A stretch of 6,920 bases of DNA from Actinomycetota bacterium (GCA_012719015.1 JAAYBE010000152.1:1-6920); one strand, 5' to 3'; numbered from the stretch's first letter, positions 1 to 6,446 are shown. Program-made: numbers and translations. The notes: generated by a model from the letters alone, not told the origin.

Positions 1-1215
1 CCGGGCTCCAAGAGCATCACCAACCGGGCCCTGCTGCTGGCCGGCCTGGCGGCCGGCGAGTCGGTGCTGCGCGGGGCGCTCGAGGCCGGGGACACCGACG
101 CGTTCGCCGCGGCGCTGTGGAGCCTCGGCATAGCCGTGGAGCGCCGTGGGGGCGACCTCCGCATCACCGGCGCCGGAGGGCCGCCTCCGGCCGCCGAGGC
201 GGCCGTGTTCTGCGCCGAGGCGGGTACGGCCGCCCGCTTCCTGCTCGCCGCCGCCGCGGCGGGCGACGGCGTGTACGACTTCGATGCGGCGCCGCAGCTG
301 CGCCGGCGCCCGCTCGGCGACCTCCTCGACGCCCTCCGCGCCCAGGGCGCCGACACCCTGCCGCACGACGCCGCGGCGCTTCCGCTGACGCTCAGCGCAC
401 ACGGACTGCGCGGCGGCGCTCTCACCCTGCCCGGCGACGTCTCCAGCCAGTTCGTCTCGGCACTGCTCATGGCGGCGCCGCTCGGCCGAGCTCCTCTCGA
501 CCTGCGCGTGGAAGGCCTCGTGAGCCGCCCCTACGTCACCATGACCCTGCGCATGATGGAGCGCTTCGGCGCCGCGCCGCGCGTGGTCGGGACCGACCGC
601 TTCCTCGTGGCGCCGGGCCGCTACACCGGCTGCAGCTACGACGTGGAGCCCGATGCCTCCACGGCCTCCTACTTCCTGGCCGCGGCCGCGGTGGCCGGCC
701 GCGTCCAGGTGCTCGGCCTGCACCGCGCCGACGCCCTGCAGGGCGACATCGCCTTCCTCGACGTGCTCGAAGCGATGGGCTGCCGCATCGAGGACGAGCC
801 CGCGGGCGTGCGGGTGACGGGCCCGCCGGCGCTGGAGGGCGTCACCGTGGACATGGCCGCCATCCCGGACACCTTCATGACGCTGGCCGCGATCGCGCCG
901 CTGGCGACCTCTCCGGTCACGGTCACGGGCATCGGCAACGTGCGCTTCAAGGAGTCCGACCGCATCGCCGCGATGGAGGAGAACCTGGGCCGGACCGGCG
1001 TCCGCACCGAGTCCGGCCCCGACTGGATGCGGGTCTTCCCCGGGACCCCGCACGGGGCGAAGATCGACCCCCACGGCGACCATCGCATCGCCATGGCGTT
1101 CGCCGTCCTCGGCCTCGCGACCCCCGGCATCGCGGTCGACGATCCCGCCTGCGTGGCCAAGACGTGCCCCGGCTTCTTCGACCTGTGGCGCACCTTGGAA
1201 CAGGGAACGGGCTGA
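1..1215 (+). CDS. aroA: 3-phosphoshikimate 1-carboxyvinyltransferase (EPSP synthase), 5'-truncated by window edge
   Basis: This enzyme transfers the enolpyruvyl group of PEP to shikimate-3-phosphate, the sixth step of the shikimate pathway to chorismate, in the cytoplasm. The frame is open from base 1 and gives 404 residues. It begins at PGSKSITNR, the substrate-binding loop that lies about 20 residues from the family N-terminus, so only a short piece is missing. Visible family motifs, in window residue numbers, are K4 of the SKS loop, the PEP loop EAGTAARFL (about 73-81), R103 (E. coli R124 equivalent), SSQF (148-151; S169/S170/Q171 equivalents), D290 in IPDTFMTLA (D313), FKESDRI with K317, E318 and R321, HGDHRIAMA with H361 and R362, and K387 in VAKTCPGFF (K411). 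All catalytic positions inside the window are present, so the enzyme looks active. The PEP loop differs from E. coli at the positions equivalent to G93, N94 and P101 (here A, E and F), while G96 is kept. It ends 66 bases before the next gene. The identification is secure. Confidence 0.96.
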   Translation, partial: PGSKSITNRALLLAGLAAGESVLRGALEAGDTDAFAAALWSLGIAVERRGGDLRITGAGGPPPAAEAAVFCAEAGTAARFLLAAAAAGDGVYDFDAAPQLRRRPLGDLLDALRAQGADTLPHDAAALPLTLSAHGLRGGALTLPGDVSSQFVSALLMAAPLGRAPLDLRVEGLVSRPYVTMTLRMMERFGAAPRVVGTDRFLVAPGRYTGCSYDVEPDASTASYFLAAAAVAGRVQVLGLHRADALQGDIAFLDVLEAMGCRIEDEPAGVRVTGPPALEGVTVDMAAIPDTFMTLAAIAPLATSPVTVTGIGNVRFKESDRIAAMEENLGRTGVRTESGPDWMRVFPGTPHGAKIDPHGDHRIAMAFAVLGLATPGIAVDDPACVAKTCPGFFDLWRTLEQGTG

Positions 1216-1270
1216 ACGGGGCAAAGTAGTAAGACCGGACCACTCACCGCAGACACGCGTCACCCGGCCG

Positions 1271-1275
1271 GGAGG
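1271..1275 (+). promoter_or_regulatory. Ribosome binding site GGAGG for the membrane protein gene
   Basis: GGAGG is followed by a 6-base spacer and the ATG at 1282. This fixes the start of the downstream gene. No convincing promoter or terminator is visible in the 66 bases after aroA. Confidence 0.75.
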
Positions 1276-1281
1276 ACGAGC

Positions 1282-2289
1282 ATGGACGACCGCAGACCAC
1301 CCGATGACACCGAGCCGACCCGGACCACGCCCCCGGGCGATGAGACACAGGTCATGCCCCCGGCGTCCGAGGGGACGACACAGGTGCTACCCGGTGACGA
1401 CGCCGGCGTCACCCGCGTGATGCCCGCGGGCGATCAGGCTCCTCCGCCGCCGCCCAGTCAGCCCACGCTGGTCATGACCCGGGGCCGCGGCCCCGAGCGC
1501 CAGGGCGTGCCGTGGTGGGTCTGGGTCATCGTGGCGCTCGCCATCGTGGCCGGCGCCGCCTTCTGGTACTCCTTCCTGCGGCCGACGGCCGAGCCCGTGG
1601 ACGTCGGGCAGGAGTTCGTCGGCACGTGGGCGCCGGAGAGCGGCGTGGGAGGCGGACTCGTGATCGCCGAGACCGCCGACGGACGGTTCACCGTCACCCA
1701 GTACGACGCGCAGTTGCAGAGGGTCGACAGCACGACCACCGATCTCGTCGACGACCGGCTCGAGGTGGGCATCAGGGCGTCGGCGTTCGGCCTGACCGGG
1801 GTGACCGGCAGCGCGCAGGGGACCTTGACGCCGGAGGGCGGCGACCGTCTCAGGCTCACCTTCGCCGCCGGCGCCGCCGAGGTGGAGCCCATGTACTTCG
1901 TGCGCGCGGAGGTCCTGCTACCGGCGCCGCCGTCGCCGACCCCCACGCCGAGCCCCACACCGAGCCCCAGCCTGCCTCCCACGCCGAGCCCGGCCCCGTC
2001 CGGGTCCCCAACGGCCGACCAGCAGACCGTGGCCAACATCGCCAAGCTCCAGGTGGGGATCGTGGCCTTCGCCGCCGAGCACGACAACCTGTACCCGTCG
2101 CCGCAGGACGTGATCCAGGGCGGTGGACTCGTGCAGTTCGTGGACCCCTGGCCGACGAACCCGTTCACGGGCGCGCCGATGGCGCCGGGGACCTCCCCGG
2201 GCAGCTACGTCTACGAGCAGCTCAACGGCGGGCAGGCCTACCGGCTCACCGGCTACCTCGGGAACGGCCTCACCTACGTCGTGCCGTGA
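1282..2289 (+). CDS. Single-pass membrane protein with TxVMP repeats and a C-terminal pseudopilin-head-like domain
   Basis: I do not recognise this 335-residue protein as a named family. Residues 1-75 are acidic and Pro-rich and carry a repeated motif: TQVMP (22-26), TQVLP (33-37), TRVMP (44-48) and a weaker TLVMT (62-66). Basic residues (TRGRGPER, 66-73) precede one transmembrane helix at about 77-99, so the positive-inside rule puts the N-terminus in the cytoplasm and the rest outside. Residues about 107-212 look like a beta-rich domain that opens with FVGTW; I cannot name it. A Pro/Ser/Thr linker (about 213-244) follows. Residues 245-335 then resemble the head of GspG-type pseudopilins: a helix ending in AAEHDNLYPSP, FVDPWPTNPFTGAPM, GSYVY and YRLTGYLGNG. 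There is no prepilin signal, so it is not itself a pilin. The stop overlaps the start of the next gene (TGATG), which suggests translational coupling. Existence and topology are well supported. The role is unknown; surface sensing or scaffolding is a guess. Confidence 0.88.
   Translation: MDDRRPPDDTEPTRTTPPGDETQVMPPASEGTTQVLPGDDAGVTRVMPAGDQAPPPPPSQPTLVMTRGRGPERQGVPWWVWVIVALAIVAGAAFWYSFLRPTAEPVDVGQEFVGTWAPESGVGGGLVIAETADGRFTVTQYDAQLQRVDSTTTDLVDDRLEVGIRASAFGLTGVTGSAQGTLTPEGGDRLRLTFAAGAAEVEPMYFVRAEVLLPAPPSPTPTPSPTPSPSLPPTPSPAPSGSPTADQQTVANIAKLQVGIVAFAAEHDNLYPSPQDVIQGGGLVQFVDPWPTNPFTGAPMAPGTSPGSYVYEQLNGGQAYRLTGYLGNGLTYVVP
1924..2010 (+). repeat. Low-complexity Pro/Ser/Thr linker-coding repeat
   Basis: Inside the membrane protein gene, short imperfect repeats of the type ACGCCGAGCCC occur (for example 1945-1955 and 1981-1991, with ACACCGAGCCC at 1957-1967). 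They encode alternating TPSP/SPTP residues. This is typical of extracellular spacer segments that hold domains away from the membrane, and such DNA is prone to length variation between strains. Confidence 0.7.
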
Positions 2290-3224
2290 TGCGCGCCGTC
2301 GTCGTCCACGAGTTCGGCGAGCCTGAGGTCCTGGGGCTCGAACAGCTGCCCGAGCCGACACCGGTCCCGGGCGAGGTCCTGGTACGGATCCAGGCTGCCG
2401 GGGTGAACCCGTTCGAGACGTACGTGCGGGCGGGCACCTACAGCGATCTGCCCGCCCTCCCCTACACGCCCGGCGCCGACGGGGCCGGCGTACGTACGGA
2501 CACCGGCGAGCGCGTCTACGTCACCGGCTCGCTGAGCGGTACGTATGCCGAGTACGCCCTGTGCCGCGAGGAGGACGTGCGGCCGCTCCCCGACGCGCTC
2601 TCGTACGCCCAGGGGGCCGCTCTGGGGACCCCGTACACGACCGCCTATCGTGCCCTGTTCCAGCGCGCCCGGGCGACGGCGGGGGAGCGGGTCCTGGTAC
2701 ACGGCGCATCCGGCGGCGTCGGCCTCGCCGTCGTCCAGCTCGCGTTGGCCGCCGGACTGGAGGTGACGGGCACAGCCGGCAGCCAGGCGGGCAGTGAGCT
2801 CGTGGCCGCGCAAGGCGCGGTACGGGTGCTGGACCACCACGACCCCGGGCACCTCACGGCCGCGGTCGAGCTCACCGGCGGCGACGGCTACGACCTCATC
2901 GTGGAGTTCCTCGCCAACGCCAACCTCGGCGCCGACCTCAAGGCGCTGGCGCCGCACGGCCGCGTGATCGTGGTCGGCAGTCGCGGGCCGGTCGAGGTGG
3001 ACGCCCGCGACCTCATGAACGCAGAGGGCGCGATCTTGGGGATGCGCCTGCCCAACGCGCGCGCGGAGGAGGTCGAGGCCGCGCGCGCGGCCGTGGACAC
3101 CGGGCTCCACAGCGGCGTGCTGCGGCCCGTCGTCGGGCGCGAGCTCCCGCTCGCCGAGGCGGCGCGGGCGCACCGCCTCCTCATGGAGCGCCCGGCCCTC
3201 GGCCGTCTCGTCCTCGTCCCTTGA
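2289..3224 (+). CDS. Zinc-independent NAD(P)H:quinone oxidoreductase-like protein (MDR superfamily)
   Basis: This 311-residue protein belongs to the quinone oxidoreductase (zeta-crystallin) branch of the medium-chain dehydrogenase/reductase superfamily. That branch transfers hydride from NAD(P)H to quinones or activated double bonds in the cytoplasm. The N-terminal GroES-like domain shows MRAVVVHEFGEPEVL, the branch-typical GVNPFETYVRAG (38-49) and TPGADGAG (60-67). The Rossmann domain has the nucleotide motif VLVHGASGGVG (135-145), whose GASGGVG form is characteristic of this branch. The cysteine and histidine ligands of zinc-dependent alcohol dehydrogenases are absent, as expected. The length is normal for the family. 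The start is the ATG sharing one base with the preceding TGA; an internal Shine-Dalgarno is not evident, so translation is probably coupled to the membrane protein gene. The actual substrate cannot be read from sequence. An alternative is an enoyl reductase of the same superfamily. Confidence 0.92.
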   Translation: MRAVVVHEFGEPEVLGLEQLPEPTPVPGEVLVRIQAAGVNPFETYVRAGTYSDLPALPYTPGADGAGVRTDTGERVYVTGSLSGTYAEYALCREEDVRPLPDALSYAQGAALGTPYTTAYRALFQRARATAGERVLVHGASGGVGLAVVQLALAAGLEVTGTAGSQAGSELVAAQGAVRVLDHHDPGHLTAAVELTGGDGYDLIVEFLANANLGADLKALAPHGRVIVVGSRGPVEVDARDLMNAEGAILGMRLPNARAEEVEAARAAVDTGLHSGVLRPVVGRELPLAEAARAHRLLMERPALGRLVLVP

Positions 3225-3309
3225 CGACTCCCCCTGACAGTCGTGCGCGGTGTGCTCCGCCCGGAGCCGACCCGGCGCGGCGACGTCCACGGCCCCGACC
3301 TCTCCGTCC

Positions 3310-3315
3310 AAGGAG
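3310..3315 (+). promoter_or_regulatory. Ribosome binding site AAGGAG deciding a GTG start
   Basis: AAGGAG with a 5-base spacer precedes the GTG at 3321. The same frame is open upstream to a GTG at 3243. That alternative has no comparable site and would add 26 residues of non-conserved sequence before the dinucleotide-binding domain, so 3321 is preferred. Confidence 0.75.
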
Positions 3316-3320
3316 CTGAC

Positions 3321-4697
3321 GTGACAGACTACCGCGCCCGCAGCATGTGGCTCGACGACTACCCCGGCGAGCTGACGCCACGCCCTTCGCTCCCGGGCTC
3401 CGTCGACGTCGACGTCGCCATCGTCGGCGCCGGCTTCACCGGCCTCTGGACCGCCTACTACCTCAAGAAGGCGGACCCGTCCCTGCGGGTGGCGGTGCTC
3501 GAGCGCGAGATCGCCGGCTTCGGCGCCTCCGGACGCAACGGGGGCTGGTGCCACAGCATCTTTCCCGGATCCCGCGAGCTGGCCGCTCGGGCGCACGGGC
3601 GGCAGGCGGTGATCGACCAGCAGCGGGCGATGCACCGCACCGTCCGCGAGGTCGCCCGCGTGGTGGAGGCGGAGGGCATCGACGCACGCCTTCGGCTCGG
3701 CGGCCAGCTCGACCTGGCGACCTCACCGGTCCAGCTGCTCCGCCTGCGCGAGGCCGTCGAGTACGAGCGTTCCTGGGGCTTCGGCGAGGACGACTACGCC
3801 CTGCTCGGCGCCGCCGAGATGCGCCGGCGCATCGCCGTGGCCGGATGCCTCGGCGCCGGTTACACCCCGCACGGAGCCGCCGTCGATCCGGCCCGGCTCG
3901 TCCGCGGACTCGCCGAGGTCGTCGAGAGGCTGGGGGTGCCCATCTACGAACGCACCCCCGTCGTGCGCCTCCAGCCGCACATCGCACGCACCCCGTTGGG
4001 CGACGTGCGCGCGGAGGTCGTGGTCCGCGCCACCGAGGCCTTCACGCCGCAGCTGCCCGGATACGAGCGCTCTCTCGTACCCATCTACTCCCTGATGATC
4101 GGCACCGAGCCGCTCCCGCAGGCCTTCTGGGACGAGGTCGGGTGGAGCGGCCACGAGGTGTTCGGCGATTTCCGCTTCGTGATCTTCTACGCCATGCACA
4201 CGACCGATGGCCGCATCGCCCTCGGCGGCCGCGGCGCGCCCTACCACTACGGCTCGCGGGTGAGCGAGGAGTACGAGCGCGACGCGACCGTCTACGGCCA
4301 CCTGCGCACGCTGCTGGGCCAGCTCTTCCCGGCCCTCGGCGACGTCCGCGTGACGCATCACTGGGGAGGCGCGGTCGCCGCGCCGCGCGACTGGTACAGC
4401 TCGGTCGGTCTCGACCGCGCCACCGGCATGGCGTGGGCGGGCGGCTACGTCGGCGACGGCGTCTCGACCACCAATCTGGCCGGCCGCACGCTCTGCGACC
4501 TCATCCGCGGGGAGCAGACGGAGCTCACGCGCCTGCCGTGGGTCGACCACCGCTCCCCGCGCTGGGAGCCTGAGCCGCTCCGCTGGCTGGCGGTCAACGC
4601 GGCACTGAAGGCCATGGGCAGCGCCGACGACGTCGAGACCCGCACCGGACGTCCGAGCCGGCGGGCGGTCTGGGTGAAGCGGCTGACCGGCGCCTGA
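3321..4697 (+). CDS. FAD-dependent oxidoreductase, DAO family (PuuB/glycine-oxidase-like)
   Basis: This 458-residue flavoprotein belongs to the D-amino-acid-oxidase fold family, whose members oxidise amino groups of amino acids or polyamines. Residues about 29-61 form the FAD-binding Rossmann unit with VAIVGAGFTGLWTAYYL (GxGxxG at 36-41) and the terminal acid E61 of the second strand. GFGASGRNGGWC (66-77) is the loop next to the flavin seen in gamma-glutamylputrescine oxidase-like proteins. The C-terminal flavin-contacting segment is present as AWAGGYVGDGVSTTN (371-385). The length fits the family, and no signal peptide or membrane segment is seen, so it is cytoplasmic. It starts 96 bases after the quinone reductase and may have its own promoter, though none is clear. 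Both neighbours are redox enzymes, but no amine transporter or aldehyde dehydrogenase lies in the window to identify a pathway. Family assignment is secure; the substrate is open. Confidence 0.92.
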   Translation: MTDYRARSMWLDDYPGELTPRPSLPGSVDVDVAIVGAGFTGLWTAYYLKKADPSLRVAVLEREIAGFGASGRNGGWCHSIFPGSRELAARAHGRQAVIDQQRAMHRTVREVARVVEAEGIDARLRLGGQLDLATSPVQLLRLREAVEYERSWGFGEDDYALLGAAEMRRRIAVAGCLGAGYTPHGAAVDPARLVRGLAEVVERLGVPIYERTPVVRLQPHIARTPLGDVRAEVVVRATEAFTPQLPGYERSLVPIYSLMIGTEPLPQAFWDEVGWSGHEVFGDFRFVIFYAMHTTDGRIALGGRGAPYHYGSRVSEEYERDATVYGHLRTLLGQLFPALGDVRVTHHWGGAVAAPRDWYSSVGLDRATGMAWAGGYVGDGVSTTNLAGRTLCDLIRGEQTELTRLPWVDHRSPRWEPEPLRWLAVNAALKAMGSADDVETRTGRPSRRAVWVKRLTGA

Positions 4698-4732
4698 GCG
4701 AGCCCCAGCCTGCGCGCCACGAGCGCCTCCCT

Positions 4733-4765
4733 CCGCCCGGCGCCGGCTCAGGCGGATCCGGGCGG
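4733..4765. terminator. GC-rich hairpin between convergent genes, candidate bidirectional terminator
   Basis: The arms CCGCCCGG (4733-4740) and CCGGGCGG (4758-4765) are perfectly complementary. An inner CGCC/GGCG pairing (4741-4744 with 4751-4754) closes a 6-base loop and leaves a 3-base bulge (GAT). The hairpin lies between the stops of the FAD oxidoreductase (4697) and the SGNH-like gene (4771), exactly where a shared terminator is expected. There is no T-run on either side, so it is not a classical intrinsic terminator. High-GC actinobacteria often use such tail-less hairpins. Confidence 0.5.
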
Positions 4766-4770
4766 CGGAC

Positions 4771-5871
4771 TCATTCCAGCAGGTCGCCCGGAGTGTCGCT
4801 GATCTCGGGTACCGGCGTGTACTGGGGCGCCGTGACCGACGGCTCCTCGGGGATCGGCGGGTCACTCGGCGTCGGCGGCGGCGGCACGCGGAAGCAGCCG
4901 GGCGCCTTCGTCATGCAGTATCTGAGAAGACGGCGTGAGTTCTCGACGGTCAGATGCGAGCCGTCGTAGAAGCCGGCGGGGTTGCCGCCGAAGGACCTGA
5001 TGCTCACGCAGTTCACGATCCGGAACGTACAGCCCTTCTTCTGCAGGCCGCTGAGGTAGGTGCGCAACCAGCGCTCCTTGACCCCCCACCCCACGGAGCG
5101 GAAGGCCTTCAGCGCCCGGGGGTGGTACGGCATGATCACGATGAGGGGCTTGATCCCCCTGCTGTTCAGGAGCCGGATCGTGCGCGCGAAGTACTGCTTC
5201 GCTCTGGTGTTGCCGGGGAGCTTGCGGTTGCCCGCCTTGGCGAGCATCTTCGGCTGGAGATAGATGTCCAGCGCCCGCTTGAGCGTCTGGCCCTGGGCGC
5301 GCCTGCGATCGTAAGCATTGTGCAGCAAGAGGCCGTCGCGCCGGTATCTGCGTCCGGAGAGCAGGTTGCGCAGCGGCTCCTTCTTGGCGCTGGGCATCTC
5401 GGCCTCGATCAGGGCCGTGGGGAACGCCTGGGAGAGTCGCTCGTCGAGGATCAGACCGGGGGCCATCGGGATGTCGGCGAGGGTCGTCGCCTGGATGCAC
5501 CACACGACCGCCGGCGGCTGGTCGGGATATGTGTCGAGCAGCCAGTCGGTGACGGCCCAGGCGTCTTCGGGGCGCCCGTTGTGAAAGGCGAAATTGAAGG
5601 CCGGGAGGCCGGTCCGGTTACTGATCGTGGAGGGGTCCATGCGCATCCCGCGCGACCCGCCGTACACGACGACCCGCGGTGCGACGTCTAGCTCCTCGAC
5701 GAGGTCGCACTTGAAACTCCGGTCCCAGCCGCGCGTCCGGTAGCTCGTCAGCTGCCAGGTCGGCGTGGCGTCGTCGCCGGCGGCGACGGGAGCCGCCACG
5801 CCGAGCAGACAGGCCGCTCCCAACACGGCGAGCGCCGCGCGGCGGACGAGCCGGCCGCCTCCGATCCCCAT
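4771..5871 (-). CDS. Secreted SGNH/GDSL-hydrolase-like protein
   Basis: This is a 366-residue exported protein. A signal peptide is visible: RLVRR, then a hydrophobic stretch (about 12-31) ending VAAPVAAG. The mature part resembles SGNH-fold esterases or acyltransferases of the DltD/DUF1574 kind. VVVYGGSRGMRMDPS (68-82) supplies the candidate nucleophile S73. FNFAFHNGRPEDAW (92-105) fits the second block, with N93 or N98 as the oxyanion candidate. FYDGSHLT (301-308) supplies the D303/H306 pair. The first block reads GGS rather than GDS. The C-terminus (about 329-366) is a Pro-rich acidic tail. Two adjacent ATGs (5874 and 5871) follow AGGAGG at 5883-5878; the second has the better 6-base spacing. 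An upstream in-frame TTG at 5922 is unlikely. It lies 53 bases downstream of the lipoprotein gene and probably shares its transcript. Related proteins modify cell-envelope polymers, so an envelope acyl-transfer or esterase role is an inference. Confidence 0.82.
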   Translation of the reverse strand: MGIGGGRLVRRAALAVLGAACLLGVAAPVAAGDDATPTWQLTSYRTRGWDRSFKCDLVEELDVAPRVVVYGGSRGMRMDPSTISNRTGLPAFNFAFHNGRPEDAWAVTDWLLDTYPDQPPAVVWCIQATTLADIPMAPGLILDERLSQAFPTALIEAEMPSAKKEPLRNLLSGRRYRRDGLLLHNAYDRRRAQGQTLKRALDIYLQPKMLAKAGNRKLPGNTRAKQYFARTIRLLNSRGIKPLIVIMPYHPRALKAFRSVGWGVKERWLRTYLSGLQKKGCTFRIVNCVSIRSFGGNPAGFYDGSHLTVENSRRLLRYCMTKAPGCFRVPPPPTPSDPPIPEEPSVTAPQYTPVPEISDTPGDLLE

Positions 5872-5877
5872 CATCGA

Positions 5878-5883
5878 CCTCCT
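5878..5883 (-). promoter_or_regulatory. Ribosome binding site AGGAGG for the SGNH-like gene
   Basis: AGGAGG on the minus strand stands 3 bases before the ATG at 5874 and 6 bases before the ATG at 5871. This favours 5871 and argues against the upstream TTG at 5922. Confidence 0.75.
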
Positions 5884-5924
5884 CTCCGGACTCAGGCTAA
5901 CAGCCGACGCGGAAGGCCTCAAAC

Positions 5925-6305
5925 TCAGGGGGCCGTGTAGACGCCGCCGTCCGAGAGGTTGACCGACAGCGTGTAGCCGGCGCCGGCGGCGGGCGTGAAG
6001 ACGTAGTCCCCCGGACCCTCGCCCGGCTGCATCGGCTGCTCCGTGAACGGGTTGTCAGGCCACGGATCGACGAAGCCACCGAGCGTGGCCTTCGAGGCAT
6101 CGGCCGGTGCGCTCCCGTTCATGGCGGCGTATGCGTCGATGCCGGTCTTGATCATCATCAGCTGCGCCTTCACGGTCGCGTCCCTGGCGACGTCGATCTT
6201 GCCCGTGGTGTCCTCGACGGCCCGCTCCTGCAGGCCACACCCTGCGACCGTCAACACGAGGCAGAGCGTCACCAGCGCACGAACGACACTCCCGCTGCGT
6301 CCCAT
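5925..6305 (-). CDS. Lipoprotein with a pseudopilin-head-like domain
   Basis: This is a 126-residue exported lipoprotein. Residues 1-23 form a textbook lipoprotein signal: a short basic start (MGRSGSVVR), a hydrophobic core (ALVTLCLVL) and the lipobox VAGC with C23 as the lipidated cysteine. The mature protein has a helical stretch (about 38-62, with MMIKTGIDAYAAMNG), then GGFVDPWPDNPFTEQPM (76-92), PGDYVF and a last strand YTLSVNLSDGGVYTAP. This matches the C-terminal domain of the membrane protein at 1282-2289 nearly motif for motif, and both resemble the globular part of GspG-type pseudopilins. The start at 6305 is chosen because AGGAGG sits 6 bases upstream; an in-frame TTG at 6359 would bury the signal peptide behind 18 residues. 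The gene precedes the SGNH-like gene on the same strand. Its function is unknown. It is too short to contain an enzyme domain, so a binding or structural role is inferred. Confidence 0.87.
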   Translation of the reverse strand: MGRSGSVVRALVTLCLVLTVAGCGLQERAVEDTTGKIDVARDATVKAQLMMIKTGIDAYAAMNGSAPADASKATLGGFVDPWPDNPFTEQPMQPGEGPGDYVFTPAAGAGYTLSVNLSDGGVYTAP

Positions 6306-6311
6306 CCCCCT

Positions 6312-6317
6312 CCTCCT
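6312..6317 (-). promoter_or_regulatory. Ribosome binding site AGGAGG deciding the lipoprotein start
   Basis: The minus-strand sequence contains a double GAGGAGGAGG stretch just before the ATG at 6305. The copy at 6317-6312 has a 6-base spacer. No comparable site precedes the upstream TTG at 6359. Confidence 0.8.
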
Positions 6318-6330
6318 CGGTCGTTGCTCC

Positions 6331-6359
6331 CCTATCGGCATCTGGAGGTCCCCGCTCAA
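6331..6359 (-). promoter_or_regulatory. Weak candidate promoter for the lipoprotein-SGNH pair
   Basis: On the minus strand, TTGAGC (6359-6354) and GATAGG (6336-6331) are separated by 17 bases and lie 25 bases before the ATG at 6305. The -35 box is good, but the -10 box matches the consensus at only three positions and lacks the final T. This is a suggestion only. Confidence 0.25.
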
Positions 6360-6390
6360 GCGGCCTCACGACGCGCTCCCGGACGGATGA

Positions 6391-6424
6391 GCGGTTGACC
6401 GCCCGCGGGTGCACGGACCACACT
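6391..6424 (+). promoter_or_regulatory. Candidate promoter with overlapping palindromes upstream of the secreted-protein gene
   Basis: TTGACC (6395-6400) is followed 18 bases later by CACACT (6419-6424), a weak -10 with A, A and T at consensus positions 2, 4 and 6. The -35 box sits inside an inverted repeat GCGGT-TG-ACCGC (6391-6402) that is directly joined to the palindrome CCCGCGGG (6402-6409). A regulator could bind here. In DNA of this GC content short palindromes also arise by chance. Confidence 0.28.
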
Positions 6425-6435
6425 GGGGGCGCCAC

Positions 6436-6441
6436 GGAGAG
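6436..6441 (+). promoter_or_regulatory. Ribosome binding site GGAGAG for the secreted-protein gene
   Basis: GGAGAG is followed by a 5-base spacer (CCCTC) and the ATG at 6447. It supports that start for an otherwise unmatched gene that runs off the window. Confidence 0.7.
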
Positions 6442-6446
6442 CCCTC

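Noticed and set aside
1..1215. AroA as a glyphosate-insensitive class II (CP4-like) enzyme
   Set aside because: G96 is retained in AGT and the remaining motifs are class I-like. The loop differences are elsewhere.
1512..2288. Reading the quinone reductase frame upstream as a long N-terminal fusion
   Set aside because: The upstream translation is Arg/Gly/Pro-rich out-of-frame sequence over the membrane protein gene. Homology to the reductase family begins exactly at the ATG at 2289.
3221..3320. TTGACG at the end of the quinone reductase gene as a -35 box for the FAD oxidoreductase gene
   Set aside because: No acceptable -10 box lies 16-18 bases downstream, and the sequence includes the stop codon of the previous gene.
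2274..3635. Long open frame on the minus strand across the quinone reductase
   Set aside because: Its composition is that of a high-GC antisense shadow. It crosses two genes with strong family motifs and shows no motif of its own.
5875..5922. Upstream TTG start for the SGNH-like gene
   Set aside because: The ATG pair at 5874/5871 has an AGGAGG site and gives a normal signal peptide. The TTG lies 3 bases from the preceding stop without such a site.
6306..6359. Upstream TTG start extending the lipoprotein by 18 residues
   Set aside because: It would place a charged segment before a complete lipoprotein signal peptide and has no ribosome site, whereas the ATG at 6305 has a strong AGGAGG 6 bases upstream.
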